DNA of 61,260 nucleotides from an uncultured Oscillospiraceae bacterium. Its GTDB lineage: Bacteria > Bacillota > Clostridia > Oscillospirales > Oscillospiraceae. Position 1 is the first letter of the stretch, and each line of letters starts with the position of its first letter. The notes beneath the pieces were generated by a model. That model saw only the letters and a program-made list of their open reading frames with translations. It was not told where the DNA came from and made no database searches. Position numbers and translations under genes: made by a program. Below are positions 36,698 to 45,945 of this stretch, in pieces. The stretch spans positions 1 through 61,260 of the forward strand of contig CAJFNY010000040.1 in assembly GCA_904395865.1 (NCBI GenBank), given 5' to 3'.

Positions 36698-37531
36698 TTA
36701 ATATTCATCCGGCAGCTCGGTCATCTGATCCAGGCGGAACACCGGGCCGTCCTTGCAGACGTACTTGTCGCCGATGTTGCAGCGGCCGCACTTGCCCAGA
36801 GCACACTTCATCTTCAGCTCAAACGTCGTGAACACCTGATCCCGCCGGAAGCCCAGCTCCAGCAGGCCGGCCAGCGTGAACTTGATCATGATCGGCGGGC
36901 CGCACATGACGACGGTCTTGGAGGTGTCGAAGTTCAGCTCCTTGACGTAGTTGGGGACGAAGCCCACGTGGCCGTCCCAGCCCTCCTGCTCCCGGTCGAT
37001 GGTCAGGTGCACCGAGATGCCGTCCTCCTTGCTCCACTCGTCGAGGATCTCGGCGTAGTCCACCAGGTCCTCCTTACTGCGGGAGCCGTAGACGATGTCC
37101 AGCGTGCCGTAGTTCTGCCGGTTGGCACGGACGTAGTTGATGACGGAGCGGACCGGGGCCAGGCCGATACCGCCGGCGATGATCAGCAGGTCCTTCCCCT
37201 TCAGCTCCGTCTCCACCGGGAAGCCGTTGCCGTAGGGGCCGCGGAGGGTGATCTGCTGGCCCGGCGTAATCTCGTGGAGCCACGTCGTCACACAGCCGCA
37301 TTTCTTGATGGAGAATTCCAGATAGTCCTCGTTGGTGGGCGATGAAGTGATGGAGAACAGCGCCTCACCAATGCCGGGCATGGACAGCATGGCGCACTGT
37401 CCCGGGATGTGCTCGAAGGGCTTCTTCCCGTCGAGCCCCACCACCCGGAAGGTCTTGACGTCCGGCGTGTCGGTGCGGATGTCCGTCACCACGCCGATCA
37501 TGGGGATCAGAGGGTCCATTTTCACATTCAT
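36698..37531 (-). CDS. FAD/NAD(P)H-binding electron-transfer subunit (FlxA/AsrB-like)
   Basis: 277 residues. The FNR-like FAD domain carries LRGPYGNGFPVE, the NAD domain IIAGGIGLAPVRSVI and VVMCGPPIMI, and the C-terminal 2Fe-2S site is CALGKCGRCNIGDKYVC. This is the architecture of FlxA (FloxA), AsrB and PyrK, and it is the likely NADH entry point of the complex. ATG 37531 overlaps the upstream stop by 4 bases (ATGA), so translation is coupled. Confidence 0.85.
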   Translation of the reverse strand: MNVKMDPLIPMIGVVTDIRTDTPDVKTFRVVGLDGKKPFEHIPGQCAMLSMPGIGEALFSITSSPTNEDYLEFSIKKCGCVTTWLHEITPGQQITLRGPYGNGFPVETELKGKDLLIIAGGIGLAPVRSVINYVRANRQNYGTLDIVYGSRSKEDLVDYAEILDEWSKEDGISVHLTIDREQEGWDGHVGFVPNYVKELNFDTSKTVVMCGPPIMIKFTLAGLLELGFRRDQVFTTFELKMKCALGKCGRCNIGDKYVCKDGPVFRLDQMTELPDEY

Positions 37532-38547
37532 TTCGCTCCCTCCCCCAACGTTTTGGCAACTTTTACGATGTTCATGGAAATCGGGCACCGGGTCAGGCAC
37601 CGGCCGCAGCCGACGCAGCCGTAGACCCCCTCGTGGTCAGCCGGGAAGTAGACCAGCTTGTGCATGAACCGCTGGCGGAACCGCTCCAGCTGCGTGGGCC
37701 GGTTGGTGCCGTGGGCCATCATGGTGAAATCCGAATACATGCAGCTGTCCCAGCAGCGGAACCGGCGGACACCGTGGCCGGTGTCGAAGTCCCGGATGTC
37801 GTAGCACTGGCAGGTGGGGCAGACGAACGTGCACGTGCCGCAGCCCAGGCACGACTCAGAGAGGCTGGCCCAGGCGGGGCTGTTGAACTTCTCCATCAGG
37901 TGCTCACCGTCAAAGCCGGTGAGGTTCAGGTCTTTCAGTGGCAGCTTCTCCAGCACGGTGCGGATCTTCTCCTGCTCCGCCTGGACGGCCGCGTCGTCCG
38001 CGTCCTCCAGCATGGGCAGCGATGCCAGCAAAGCTTCGCCCTTCTCCGTGGCAGCCTGGAGGTACAGCGCCTCCCCGGCAAACCAGCCGGAAACGTCGCC
38101 GCCGGGAACTGCCGGGTCGATACCGAACACCGTGCAGAAGCACGTCTCCTCCGGCCGGCCGCAGGCCAGCGTCACGACGGTGCCGTGATTCCGGCGCGCC
38201 TCGTAGAAGGTGTCCGCCGGCTCTGACAGAAACACCTGATCCAGAATGGCGAAGCTGGCCGCGTCGCAGGCCCGCACACCGAACACCACGAAGGGCTCAC
38301 CGGGATCGCGGATCTCCTGCAGCTGGATCTCACGGCCTTTGACCTGAAAACCGATCAGCTCCTCCGTCTGCGGGAAAAAGAGGTCCTTGGCGCTGCGGAC
38401 GGTGTTGAGCGCGCCGGTCATCTCCAGCCCCTCCACCCAGGGCAGGAACTGGGCCTGGCCCTTGTTGTCCGCGGGGATGTAGAGCCTCTGCCCGGCCGCG
38501 ATGGCCGCAAACAGCTCCTGAATTCGGGAGCGGTTGAGCTTTTTCAC
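37528..38547 (-). CDS. 4Fe-4S subunit, AsrA/FlxB-like
   Basis: 339 residues. The N-terminal half lacks metal motifs. CLGCGTCTFVCPTCQC (about residue 233) and CVGCGRCLTRCP (about residue 315) bind two 4Fe-4S clusters, with extra Cys at FRCWDSCM. This is the anaerobic sulfite reductase A / hydrogenase beta-like family used in Flx modules. No siroheme AsrC is present, so sulfite reduction is unlikely. Overlaps both neighbours by 4 bases. Confidence 0.8.
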   Translation of the reverse strand: MKKLNRSRIQELFAAIAAGQRLYIPADNKGQAQFLPWVEGLEMTGALNTVRSAKDLFFPQTEELIGFQVKGREIQLQEIRDPGEPFVVFGVRACDAASFAILDQVFLSEPADTFYEARRNHGTVVTLACGRPEETCFCTVFGIDPAVPGGDVSGWFAGEALYLQAATEKGEALLASLPMLEDADDAAVQAEQEKIRTVLEKLPLKDLNLTGFDGEHLMEKFNSPAWASLSESCLGCGTCTFVCPTCQCYDIRDFDTGHGVRRFRCWDSCMYSDFTMMAHGTNRPTQLERFRQRFMHKLVYFPADHEGVYGCVGCGRCLTRCPISMNIVKVAKTLGEGAK

Positions 38548-39524
38548 GCCTGCTCCCCTCCTCTCTCATAGACGACGGAAGGCTCGCAGTCATCCTTCTG
38601 GAAATCCAGCAGCGCCGGCCTCGTCTCCAGATCCGCACCGGCCTGGTAATCGCCGTAGAGGGCGTTGATGTCCTTGATGAACTTCCGGTTCAGCAGATGC
38701 AGCGGAATGTTCTGGGGGCAGACCCGGGTACATTCGCCGCAGTCCGTGCAGCGGGAGGCCACATGGAAGGCACGGATGATGTGGTACATGTTCTCCTCAA
38801 AGCTGTTGGCAGCCGCCTTCTGGGCAATGCCGGACTTGGGGTTGTCGAACACGCACTTCTCACACGTACAGGCCGGACAGACGTCGCGGCAGGCGTTGCA
38901 GCGGATGCACTTGCTCAGCTCCCCCCGCCAGAACGCAAAGCGCTCATCGGGCGTCATGGCCTCCAGCTTGGCCACCATGTCGAAGCGCGGGCTGTCGGCG
39001 ATCACGTCGCCGTCCTCGCCGATTTTCTCGTCATAGACCACCAGCTTGCGGCTCTTGCAGCTGATGCAGCGCTCTGCCTCCGCGTCGGCCTTCGGCATGG
39101 TCATGGGGCCATAGAGGGTTTCGATCTTCAGCGTGTCGCCGTCCCGTTCCACGGCCGTGATGCCGCGGGCGCCGGCGGCGCGGATCTTGTCGATGTCGCA
39201 CATGCCATCGCAGGCAATGCCCACCACGTGGACACGGTCCCGCCAGATACGGTGCTCCTTCAGCAGCTGGTTGAAGGAATACGTGTCGCACGGCTTCAGG
39301 AACGCCGCGATCTTCCCTTCCCTGCGGCTCTCCTGCACGAGATATTTGGAGAAGTTGGCGCCGGAAAAGACGGAGTAGACGAAGTCCCGTTCGATCTCCT
39401 CCCGGGTACGGAACACTGCAGGCGTCAAATCGTAGAAGAACTCGCCGGCCTTCCAGCCCAGGACCCGGTCCACCGTGCCGTTCTCCAGCAGCTCAATGGC
39501 CTTCTGGCGAATCAGTTCTTGCAT
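38544..39524 (-). CDS. 4Fe-4S subunit, FlxC-like
   Basis: 326 residues. Cys motifs: ACDGMCD (about residue 104), CISCKS (about 152), CIRCNACRDVCPACTCEKC (about 208) and CTDCGECTRVCPQN (about 262). It is a relative of the neighbouring subunit and of F420 hydrogenase beta-like proteins. It probably relays electrons between the NADH subunit and the MvhD-type subunit. It overlaps the upstream gene by 13 bases and the downstream gene by 4. Confidence 0.78.
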   Translation of the reverse strand: MQELIRQKAIELLENGTVDRVLGWKAGEFFYDLTPAVFRTREEIERDFVYSVFSGANFSKYLVQESRREGKIAAFLKPCDTYSFNQLLKEHRIWRDRVHVVGIACDGMCDIDKIRAAGARGITAVERDGDTLKIETLYGPMTMPKADAEAERCISCKSRKLVVYDEKIGEDGDVIADSPRFDMVAKLEAMTPDERFAFWRGELSKCIRCNACRDVCPACTCEKCVFDNPKSGIAQKAAANSFEENMYHIIRAFHVASRCTDCGECTRVCPQNIPLHLLNRKFIKDINALYGDYQAGADLETRPALLDFQKDDCEPSVVYERGGEQA

Positions 39525-39949
39525 CTCAGGTCCTCCAGTCTCTTGTTCTCGCCCAGGCGCGTCACCGTCTCCACGAACTCATTCATGGTAGCGGCGAACT
39601 TGGCGCCCTCCGCGGCGGAGACCCACTCCACACGGGTGCGCTCCTTCTCAATGCCCAGATAGTCCAGCATGGAGAAGAGCAGCGTCATGCGGCGGCGGGT
39701 GAAGTAGTTGCCGGTGGTGTAGTGACAGTCGCCGGGATGGCAGCCGCAGAGGATCACACCGTCGGCCCCCCGCTGAAAGGCCCGGAGAATGAACATCGGA
39801 TTGACGCGGCAGGAGCACGGCACGCGGATGATCTTGACGTTGGCCGGGTACGTCAGGCGGTTGGTGCCCGACAGGTCCGCGCCGGCGTAGGAGCACCAGT
39901 TGCAGCAGAACGCCACAATGGTCGGCTTGAACTCGCTGTTTACTTGCAT
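39512..39949 (-). CDS. MvhD/FlxD-type 2Fe-2S electron-transfer subunit
   Basis: 145 residues, the MvhD family (hydrogenase iron-sulfur subunit). The conserved Cys lie in CCNWCSYAGAD, VPCSCRVNP and CGCHPGDCHY, a 2Fe-2S site that in methanogens hands electrons to HdrA. ATG 39949 overlaps the hdrA stop by 10 bases. An upstream extension of the frame to 40174 is not coding. Confidence 0.88.
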   Translation of the reverse strand: MQVNSEFKPTIVAFCCNWCSYAGADLSGTNRLTYPANVKIIRVPCSCRVNPMFILRAFQRGADGVILCGCHPGDCHYTTGNYFTRRRMTLLFSMLDYLGIEKERTRVEWVSAAEGAKFAATMNEFVETVTRLGENKRLEDLRCKN

Positions 39950-41928
39950 ATGGCATCCACCTCCGCCATGATCTGGCTGGTCGAGAAGCCCTTCAGGTCC
40001 ATGGCCCCGCTGGGGCAGGCCACGGTGCAGGCGCCGCAGCCCTGGCAGACCGCCGGATTGACCTGCGCGATGCGGCGCAGCAGCGTCGTCCGGTTGGGCC
40101 CGCGGAACTCCTTGTCCACGTACGTAATGGCCCCGTAGGGGCATACCTTCTCGCAGCTGGAGCAGCCGTTGCACATGAGCTCATCGGCCTCCGCCACACA
40201 CGGGTTGCACGTCAGCTGATCCTTGACCAGCAGACCGATGACCTTGGACGCGGCCGCGCCGGCCTGCGCCACGGTCTCCGGGATGTCCTTGGGCCCCTGA
40301 CAGGTGCCGGAGAGGAAGATGCCGGCCGTAGGGCTCTCCACCGGGCGCAGCTTCGGGTGCGCTTCCGTGAAGAAGTCGTTCGTATCCATGGAGGCCGTCA
40401 GCATGGTAGCCAGGGGCCGGGCACTCTCGTCCGGCTCGATGGCCGCCGCCAGGACGACCATATCGGCGTCGATGTGCAGCTGCTCATTCGTCAGCAGGTC
40501 CGAGGCCTGCACCTTCAGCTTGCCGTTCTCCGGCACGACCTTGCCGACCATGCCCTTGATGTAGTGGACGCCGTATTCCTCCACCGCCCGGCGGTAGAAC
40601 TCGTCGAAGTTCTTGCCGGGGGTCCGGACGTCGATGTAGAACACGTACACCTCCGTGTCCGGGTACTTCTCCCTGCAGAGCATTGCGTGCTTGGCCGTAT
40701 ACATGCAGCAGATCTTCGAGCAGTAGGGCTTGCCGCAGTCGCGGGTCTCGCGGGAGCCGACGCACTGGACGAACACCAGCGTGTGGGGATGCGTGCCGTC
40801 GGACGGGCGCAGCAGCGTACCGCCGGTGGGGCCGGCGGCGTTCATCAGCCGTTCGAACTCCAGCGAAGTCACCACGTCGGGACTCTGGGAATACGCAAAT
40901 TCGTCGTAGTGGTCCAGCTTGATGGGATTGAAGCCGGTGGCCACGACGATGGCGCCGTACTCCTCCTCGATCAGCTGGTCCTTTTGCTTGTAATCGATGG
41001 CGCCGGCCGTGCAGACCTTGGCGCAGACGCCGCACTTGCCGCTCTTGAGCATCATGCAGTGCTCAGCGTCGATGGTGGCCACCTTCGGCACGGCCTGGGC
41101 GAACGGGATGTAGATGGCCCGCCGGTTATCCAGGCCCAGGTTGAACTCGTTGGGGATCTTCTTCTGCGGACATTTCTCGGTGCACAGGCCGCAGCCGGTG
41201 CAGACGTCCTCCTTGACGTACCGGGCCTTGCGCCGGATGGTCACGTGGAAGCTGCCCACGAAGCCCTTGACCGCCTCCACTTCCGAGTATGAGAAGATGC
41301 GGATGTTCTCGTTCTGCGCCGCCTCCACCATTTTCGGCGTCAGAATGCAGGCCGCGCAGTCCAGTGTCGGGAACGTCTTGTCGATCTGGGTCATCTTGCC
41401 GCCGATGGTGGGCTTCTTCTCCACGATGTCCACCGGGAAGCCGGCATCGGCAATGTCCAGCGCCGTCTGGATGCCGGCAATGCCGCCGCCGATGACCAGT
41501 GCCCGCTTCGTGACCGGGCTGGTGCCGGCGTGCAGCGGGGCGTTCAGATGCACCTTGGCGATGGCCGCCTTGCCCAGGATGATGGCCTTCTCCGTGCCCT
41601 CCGCCTTGTCCTTATGGATCCAGGAGCACTGCTCGCGGATGTTGGCGATCTCCAGCATGTACGGGTTCAGGCCAGCCCGCTGGACAGTCTTGCGGAACGT
41701 GGCCTCGTGCATCCGCGGGGAGCAGGAGCAGATGACCACGCCGCCCAGGTCGTACTTGTGGATGGCCTCGACGATCATGTCCTGCCCTGCCTGGGAGCAC
41801 ATGTATTGATAGTTGGTGGAAAAGACGACGCCGGGCTCGTGGCTCAGGGCCTCGGCAACCGCCTCCACGTCCACGGTGGCGGCGATGTTGGTGCCGCACC
41901 AGCAGACGAATACGCCGATTTTCAGCAT
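39940..41928 (-). CDS. hdrA: HdrA-type electron-bifurcating flavoprotein
   Basis: 662 residues. The N terminus IGVFVCWCGTNIA leads to the FAD site VIGGGIAGIQTALD, then CTGCGLCTEKCP, SGKCGVCAKVC and, at the C terminus, two ferredoxin motifs CNGCSSCEKVCP and CQGCGACTVACP. In methanogens HdrA's FAD splits electron pairs between ferredoxin and the heterodisulfide. ATG 41928 follows GGAGGG. Here it sits between hdrC and the Flx-like genes, pointing to bifurcation from NADH. Confidence 0.93.
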   Translation of the reverse strand: MLKIGVFVCWCGTNIAATVDVEAVAEALSHEPGVVFSTNYQYMCSQAGQDMIVEAIHKYDLGGVVICSCSPRMHEATFRKTVQRAGLNPYMLEIANIREQCSWIHKDKAEGTEKAIILGKAAIAKVHLNAPLHAGTSPVTKRALVIGGGIAGIQTALDIADAGFPVDIVEKKPTIGGKMTQIDKTFPTLDCAACILTPKMVEAAQNENIRIFSYSEVEAVKGFVGSFHVTIRRKARYVKEDVCTGCGLCTEKCPQKKIPNEFNLGLDNRRAIYIPFAQAVPKVATIDAEHCMMLKSGKCGVCAKVCTAGAIDYKQKDQLIEEEYGAIVVATGFNPIKLDHYDEFAYSQSPDVVTSLEFERLMNAAGPTGGTLLRPSDGTHPHTLVFVQCVGSRETRDCGKPYCSKICCMYTAKHAMLCREKYPDTEVYVFYIDVRTPGKNFDEFYRRAVEEYGVHYIKGMVGKVVPENGKLKVQASDLLTNEQLHIDADMVVLAAAIEPDESARPLATMLTASMDTNDFFTEAHPKLRPVESPTAGIFLSGTCQGPKDIPETVAQAGAAASKVIGLLVKDQLTCNPCVAEADELMCNGCSSCEKVCPYGAITYVDKEFRGPNRTTLLRRIAQVNPAVCQGCGACTVACPSGAMDLKGFSTSQIMAEVDAICK

Positions 41929-41947
41929 GTTGTTACGCTCCCTCCTC

Positions 41948-42343
41948 TCACTTCGCGTACTTCCGGAACGCGCTGGTGATGGCCTGCTGCGGCAGCTCAT
42001 CATCGAGGAGGCCCGGGATGTCCTGCGGTTTCAGATGGTTCTGGCCCTGCTGCCGGATCACCGCCACGCGGACGGCCTCGATGAGCCGCGCCGGCTCCAC
42101 CATCCGCGGGCAGCGCTCCAGGCAGGCGAAGCAGGAGAGGCACGTCCAGATTCCTCTGGACTGCATCAGCTTTTCGATCTGGCCCTTGTCGACCATGTCC
42201 ACAAACTGGTGCGGATGGTAGTCCATCTCGTCGAAGGCCGGGCAGGTGGCCGTGCACTTGCCGCACTTCATGCAGAGCTTCGGGTTGACGCCGCTGATGC
42301 GCCGGATCTCGGCGGCCAGCTGCCGTTCCTGATTGGCGATCAT
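41948..42343 (-). CDS. hdrC: HdrC-type iron-sulfur subunit
   Basis: 131 residues. Two 4Fe-4S motifs: CMKCGKCTATCP (about residue 24) and CLSCFACLERCP (about residue 68). It relays electrons from HdrA to HdrB. Its start overlaps the hdrB stop by 4 bases. Confidence 0.92.
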   Translation of the reverse strand: MIANQERQLAAEIRRISGVNPKLCMKCGKCTATCPAFDEMDYHPHQFVDMVDKGQIEKLMQSRGIWTCLSCFACLERCPRMVEPARLIEAVRVAVIRQQGQNHLKPQDIPGLLDDELPQQAITSAFRKYAK

Positions 42344-43140
42344 ACCTGAGCCGCCTCCTTTTCTTTCACACCCAGCGCCTCCGCCAGGAGCTCCGTAAAG
42401 TAATGGATGGGCATGTCGCCCTCCGCGTTGTGGCGCAGATTATACATGCACAGTGGACATGCGGTGATGAGACATTCCGCGCCGTTGGCCCGGGCCGAGG
42501 CCGTGACCGCGCTGGCCTTGCGGACGGCCAGTTCCCGGTTCTCCAGCGTCACGTAGCCGCCGCAGCACTCGTTGCGGTTTGCATAGATCACCGGCTCGGC
42601 GCCGATGGCACGGATGAAATCCTCCAGGATTGTGGGCTTCTCCGGATTGTCGAACTGCATCTCCCGGCTGGGGCGCAGCAGCAGGCAGCCGTAGTAGGCA
42701 CCGATCTTCCGGCCCTTCAGCGGATTGACGACCTTTTCCGCCAGTTTGTCAAAGCCCACCACGTCCCGCAGCAGCTCCAGGTAGTGGAGCACCCGCGTCT
42801 CGCCGTGGTAGGGCGTATCCAGCTTCAGGTAGTTGTTGGCCTTGAAGGCCATGTCCGTGTCCGTCTGCACATCGTGGTTTACGCGCTTGATGACGTGGTG
42901 GCAGGCCGAGCAGACCGTCACCAGGTCATGCCCAAGGTCCCTGGCCGAAGCCAGGGACCGGATGGACGACAGCTTGGTGGCAATCTCGTCCTTCGGCTGC
43001 GGGTATACCGCGCCGCAGCACTGCCATTCCGGCAGCTCCTCCAGGGTGATGCCCAGCGCCTCGGCGGAGGCTCTGGTGTAGCGGTCCAGCTCCTTCGCCT
43101 TCGTCTTGAGCGTGCAGCCCGGAAAGTAACTAAATACCAT
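42340..43140 (-). CDS. hdrB: HdrB-type subunit with two CCG domains
   Basis: 266 residues. Both cysteine-rich CCG domains are complete: Cys9, WQCCGAVYP (41-42) and CSACHH (78/81); then YYGCLL (about 150), NECCGGY (about 190) and CPLC (about 228). In methanogen HdrB these hold two non-cubane 4Fe-4S clusters that reduce a heterodisulfide. This organism is not expected to have coenzymes M and B, so the acceptor is unknown: a protein or small disulfide, or the FrdB-like subunit. First hdr gene after fumarase. Confidence 0.92.
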   Translation of the reverse strand: MVFSYFPGCTLKTKAKELDRYTRASAEALGITLEELPEWQCCGAVYPQPKDEIATKLSSIRSLASARDLGHDLVTVCSACHHVIKRVNHDVQTDTDMAFKANNYLKLDTPYHGETRVLHYLELLRDVVGFDKLAEKVVNPLKGRKIGAYYGCLLLRPSREMQFDNPEKPTILEDFIRAIGAEPVIYANRNECCGGYVTLENRELAVRKASAVTASARANGAECLITACPLCMYNLRHNAEGDMPIHYFTELLAEALGVKEKEAAQV

Positions 43141-43161
43141 TTCCTTCGATTCCTTCCTCTT

Positions 43162-44538
43162 TCAAACCATCTGCTCCGGATGGAACACTTCGTCGAACCG
43201 CTCCGCCGTCAGGAAGCCCAGCTGGACGCAGGCTTCCTTCAGGGAGATATTCTCCCGGAACGCCTTCTTGGCCGTCTTGGCCGCGTTGTCGTAGCCGATG
43301 TAAGGGTTCAGTGCCGTCACCAGCATCAGGGAGTTGTGCAGGTTGTGGGCCATCTTCTCCCGGTTGGCCTGGATTCCCACGGCGCACTTGTTGTTGAACG
43401 AGACCATGGCCTCAGCCAGCAGCCGCACCGACTGCAGGAAGTTGTAGATGCAGACCGGCATGAACACGTTCAGCTCAAAGTTGCCCTGGGAGGCGGCCAG
43501 CCCTACAGCCACATCGTTGCCCATGACCTGGACGGCGACCATCGTCACAGCCTCGCACTGGGTCGGGTTGACCTTGCCGGGCATGATGGATGAGCCAGGC
43601 TCATTCTCCGGGATCGTGATCTCCCCCAGGCCCACCCGCGGGCCGGAGGCCAGCCAGCGCACGTCGTTGGCGATTTTCATCATGTCCGCCGCCAGCGCCT
43701 TGACGGCCCCGTGGGCGAAAACCAGCTCATCCTTGCTGGTCAGGGCGTGGAACTTGTTGGGCGCTGTAACGAACGTCCGGCCGGTGATCTCAGAGACGGC
43801 CTTTGCCACGGCCACGTCGAATCCCGCAGGCGCGTTGAGGCCGGTGCCCACAGCGGTGCCGCCCAGGGCCAGCTCCCGGAGCTCCGGCAGCGCCAGCTCC
43901 AGCAGCTTCCGGTCCTTTTCCAGGCTGCTGCGCCATCCGGAGATCTCCTGGGAGAACTTGATGGGCGTGGCGTCCTGCAGGTGCGTCCTGCCGGACTTGA
44001 CCACGTCGTCGTTCTCCGCCTCCAGACGGCAGAACGTCGCCACCAGCAGATCCACCGCCGGAAAAAGTTTCTCCTCGATGGCCAGCACGGCGGCAATGTG
44101 CATGGCCGTGGGGAACGTGTCGTTGGACGACTGGGACATGTTGATGTCATCGTTGGGGTGCAGGAGCTTCTTCCCTGCCAGCTCATTGCCGCGGTTGGCG
44201 ATGACTTCGTTGGCGTTCATGTTGGACTGGGTGCCGGAACCGGTCTGCCAGACCACCAGCGGGAAATGATCGTTGAGCTTGCCGCTGATGACCTCGTCGC
44301 ACGCCTGGGAGATGACGCGCAGCTTCTCATCGGTCATCTTCTCGGGCTTCAGCGCATGGTTGGCAATGGCAGCGGCTTTTTTCAGGATTCCGAACGCGTG
44401 GGTGATCTCCCGCGGCATGGTTTCAATGCCAACGCCGATTTCAAAGTTTTCGTGGCTCCGCTCGGTCTGCGCGCCCCAGTACTTGTCGGCAGGGACCTGC
44501 ATCTCGCCCATGGAGTCCCGTTCAATACGATATTCCAT
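43162..44538 (-). CDS. fumC: Fumarate hydratase class II
   Basis: 458 residues, the Fe-S-free class II fumarase. It carries the family signature [15 protein letters not shown] (about residue 315), [14 protein letters not shown] (about 100), [13 protein letters not shown] (about 137) and [11 protein letters not shown] (about 182). It interconverts malate and fumarate. AAAGGAG lies 9 bases before the ATG. Lies between mdh and hdrB, consistent with supplying fumarate to FrdA. Confidence 0.95.
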   Translation of the reverse strand: MEYRIERDSMGEMQVPADKYWGAQTERSHENFEIGVGIETMPREITHAFGILKKAAAIANHALKPEKMTDEKLRVISQACDEVISGKLNDHFPLVVWQTGSGTQSNMNANEVIANRGNELAGKKLLHPNDDINMSQSSNDTFPTAMHIAAVLAIEEKLFPAVDLLVATFCRLEAENDDVVKSGRTHLQDATPIKFSQEISGWRSSLEKDRKLLELALPELRELALGGTAVGTGLNAPAGFDVAVAKAVSEITGRTFVTAPNKFHALTSKDELVFAHGAVKALAADMMKIANDVRWLASGPRVGLGEITIPENEPGSSIMPGKVNPTQCEAVTMVAVQVMGNDVAVGLAASQGNFELNVFMPVCIYNFLQSVRLLAEAMVSFNNKCAVGIQANREKMAHNLHNSLMLVTALNPYIGYDNAAKTAKKAFRENISLKEACVQLGFLTAERFDEVFHPEQMV

Positions 44539-44594
44539 ACTGTGTGCTCCTTTCGCATCCAGTAGTACGCCCCGGATTCTGAGCGGCCGTCCGC

Positions 44595-45539
44595 TCAGAT
44601 TTCCACGTTGTGAATGACTTCCTTCAGCTTTTCGGCGCTGCTGCGCAGCTTGGCAACCTCCTCATCGGTCAGCTTGTTGAGGATCTTGCCGCGGACACCG
44701 TTGCGGTCCACCAGATTCAGCGTGCTCAGGCAGACGTCATCGATGCCGTACTCACCGTGCATCATGGTGGAGACCGTCAGCGCCGTGCCGGCGCCGTCAA
44801 AGATGCACTTGCAGATGTGGCACACGGAGATGGCCACCGCGTAGAACGTGGCACCCTTGGCCTTGATGACCTTTGCGCCGGAGGTCCGCACGAACTCCTC
44901 CAGCTCTTCGTAATCGCGGTCCCACCGGACGTTCTCCGGCTCCGGGCAGAGCGCCTTGTACTCGTCGATGTTGTTGTTGGCGATGGTCACCAGGGACCAC
45001 GGCACGAAGGAGGAATCGCCGTGCTCGCCGAACACCTGGGCGTGCACGTTCTTCGGGCTGATGTGGAAGCGCCGGGCCAGTTCCGACTGCAGGCGCGCCG
45101 TATCCAGCGCCGTTCCGGAACCGATGATACGGTTTTCCGGGATCCCGGAAACCTTGTGGAACACGTACGTCAGCACGTCCACCGGGTTGGACACAATGAT
45201 ATAAATCGCATTCGGCGCCACGGATACGATCTGCGGAGCGATGTCCTTGATGATGTTCACATTCGTCTGCGCCAGCTCCAGGCGGGACTGACCGGGCTTT
45301 CTGGCGATGCCGGAAGTGATGATGACAATATCGGAATCCTTGGTCTCCGGATAATCCCCACTCCGGACGATCGCCGGCGAGCAGTACGTGATGCCCTGGT
45401 AGATATCCAGCGCCTCACCGTACGCCTTCTGGCGGTTGATGTCCACCAGGACAATCTCCGTCGCAATGCCCATCGTAACCATATTGTTCGCAATGGCGGA
45501 ACCCACGCTGCCTGCACCGATGATCGTAATCTTACTCAT
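44595..45539 (-). CDS. mdh: LDH-like malate dehydrogenase
   Basis: 314 residues, LDH/MDH family. ATG 45539 begins [20 protein letters not shown]; the longer frame to 45605 is not used. NAD is preferred, judged by VLVDIN at the end of the second strand. The catalytic His lies in FGEHGDSS and the substrate Arg in TALDTARL. In the mobile loop ARKPGQSR, Arg takes the place of the Gln of lactate dehydrogenases (QKPGE), the classic determinant of malate specificity. The operon context agrees. First gene after the promoter. Confidence 0.82.
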   Translation of the reverse strand: MSKITIIGAGSVGSAIANNMVTMGIATEIVLVDINRQKAYGEALDIYQGITYCSPAIVRSGDYPETKDSDIVIITSGIARKPGQSRLELAQTNVNIIKDIAPQIVSVAPNAIYIIVSNPVDVLTYVFHKVSGIPENRIIGSGTALDTARLQSELARRFHISPKNVHAQVFGEHGDSSFVPWSLVTIANNNIDEYKALCPEPENVRWDRDYEELEEFVRTSGAKVIKAKGATFYAVAISVCHICKCIFDGAGTALTVSTMMHGEYGIDDVCLSTLNLVDRNGVRGKILNKLTDEEVAKLRSSAEKLKEVIHNVEI

Positions 45540-45628
45540 AATTCCAACCCTCTCAAAAAGTATTTCAGGTCCGGCGACCTGCAGAACAGAGCGGAGGCAA
45601 ATCACGCCTCGCCGTCTCTATTGGCTTC

Positions 45629-45657
45629 ATTATAGCATCGCTCTTTTCAGTATACAA
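45629..45657 (-). promoter_or_regulatory. Sigma-A promoter of the mdh-fumC-hdr-frd operon
   Basis: Minus strand: TTGTAT, 17 bases, TATAAT, about 90 bases before mdh. Confidence 0.75.
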
Positions 45658-45681
45658 GTATCGATATAATTATATTTGTAT
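45652..45681. promoter_or_regulatory. Inverted repeat over the -35 region, candidate operator
   Basis: ATACAAgTAT and ATAtTTGTAT form a 10-bp inverted repeat (9 matches) with a 10-base centre, overlapping the -35 element. The regulator is not known. Confidence 0.4.
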
Positions 45682-45912
45682 AAAAATATCGATTTCCCGG
45701 GCAGAATATTTGTGAAACTGCATAATTCCGTGGTTTCTTATCGGCAAATAGGAATTTTATCGCATAATACGACCATTTTCCAAACAATTTCCATCACAAT
45801 TCGCGGGACTCGCGGCGTGGTGCCGCCTTGACTTTTCCTGATTCCGGTGCCTGTGTTCATTTTTCTCATGGATTCTTGTGGAACTTTACCAGGATCGCTT
45901 GTGGGGCGCCGC

Positions 45913-45941
45913 TTGACAACCACAAAAAAGCATGGTATCCT
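45913..45941 (+). promoter_or_regulatory. Sigma-A promoter of the DUF3793 gene
   Basis: TTGACA, 17 bases, TATCCT. The rest of 45682-45912 shows no gene. Confidence 0.7.
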
Positions 45942-45945
45942 TTTA

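Noticed and set aside
34491..36701. A 736-codon plus-strand frame
   Set aside because: It is antisense to frdA and frdB, whose motifs are unambiguous.
36698..39524. Anaerobic sulfite reductase (asrAB) reading of the Flx-like genes
   Set aside because: No siroheme subunit AsrC is present and the linkage is to hdrA and mvhD-type genes.
45711..45718. TTGTGAAA, a Rex-like half site before the mdh operon
   Set aside because: The second half (TTTCACAA) is absent and it lies upstream of the promoter.
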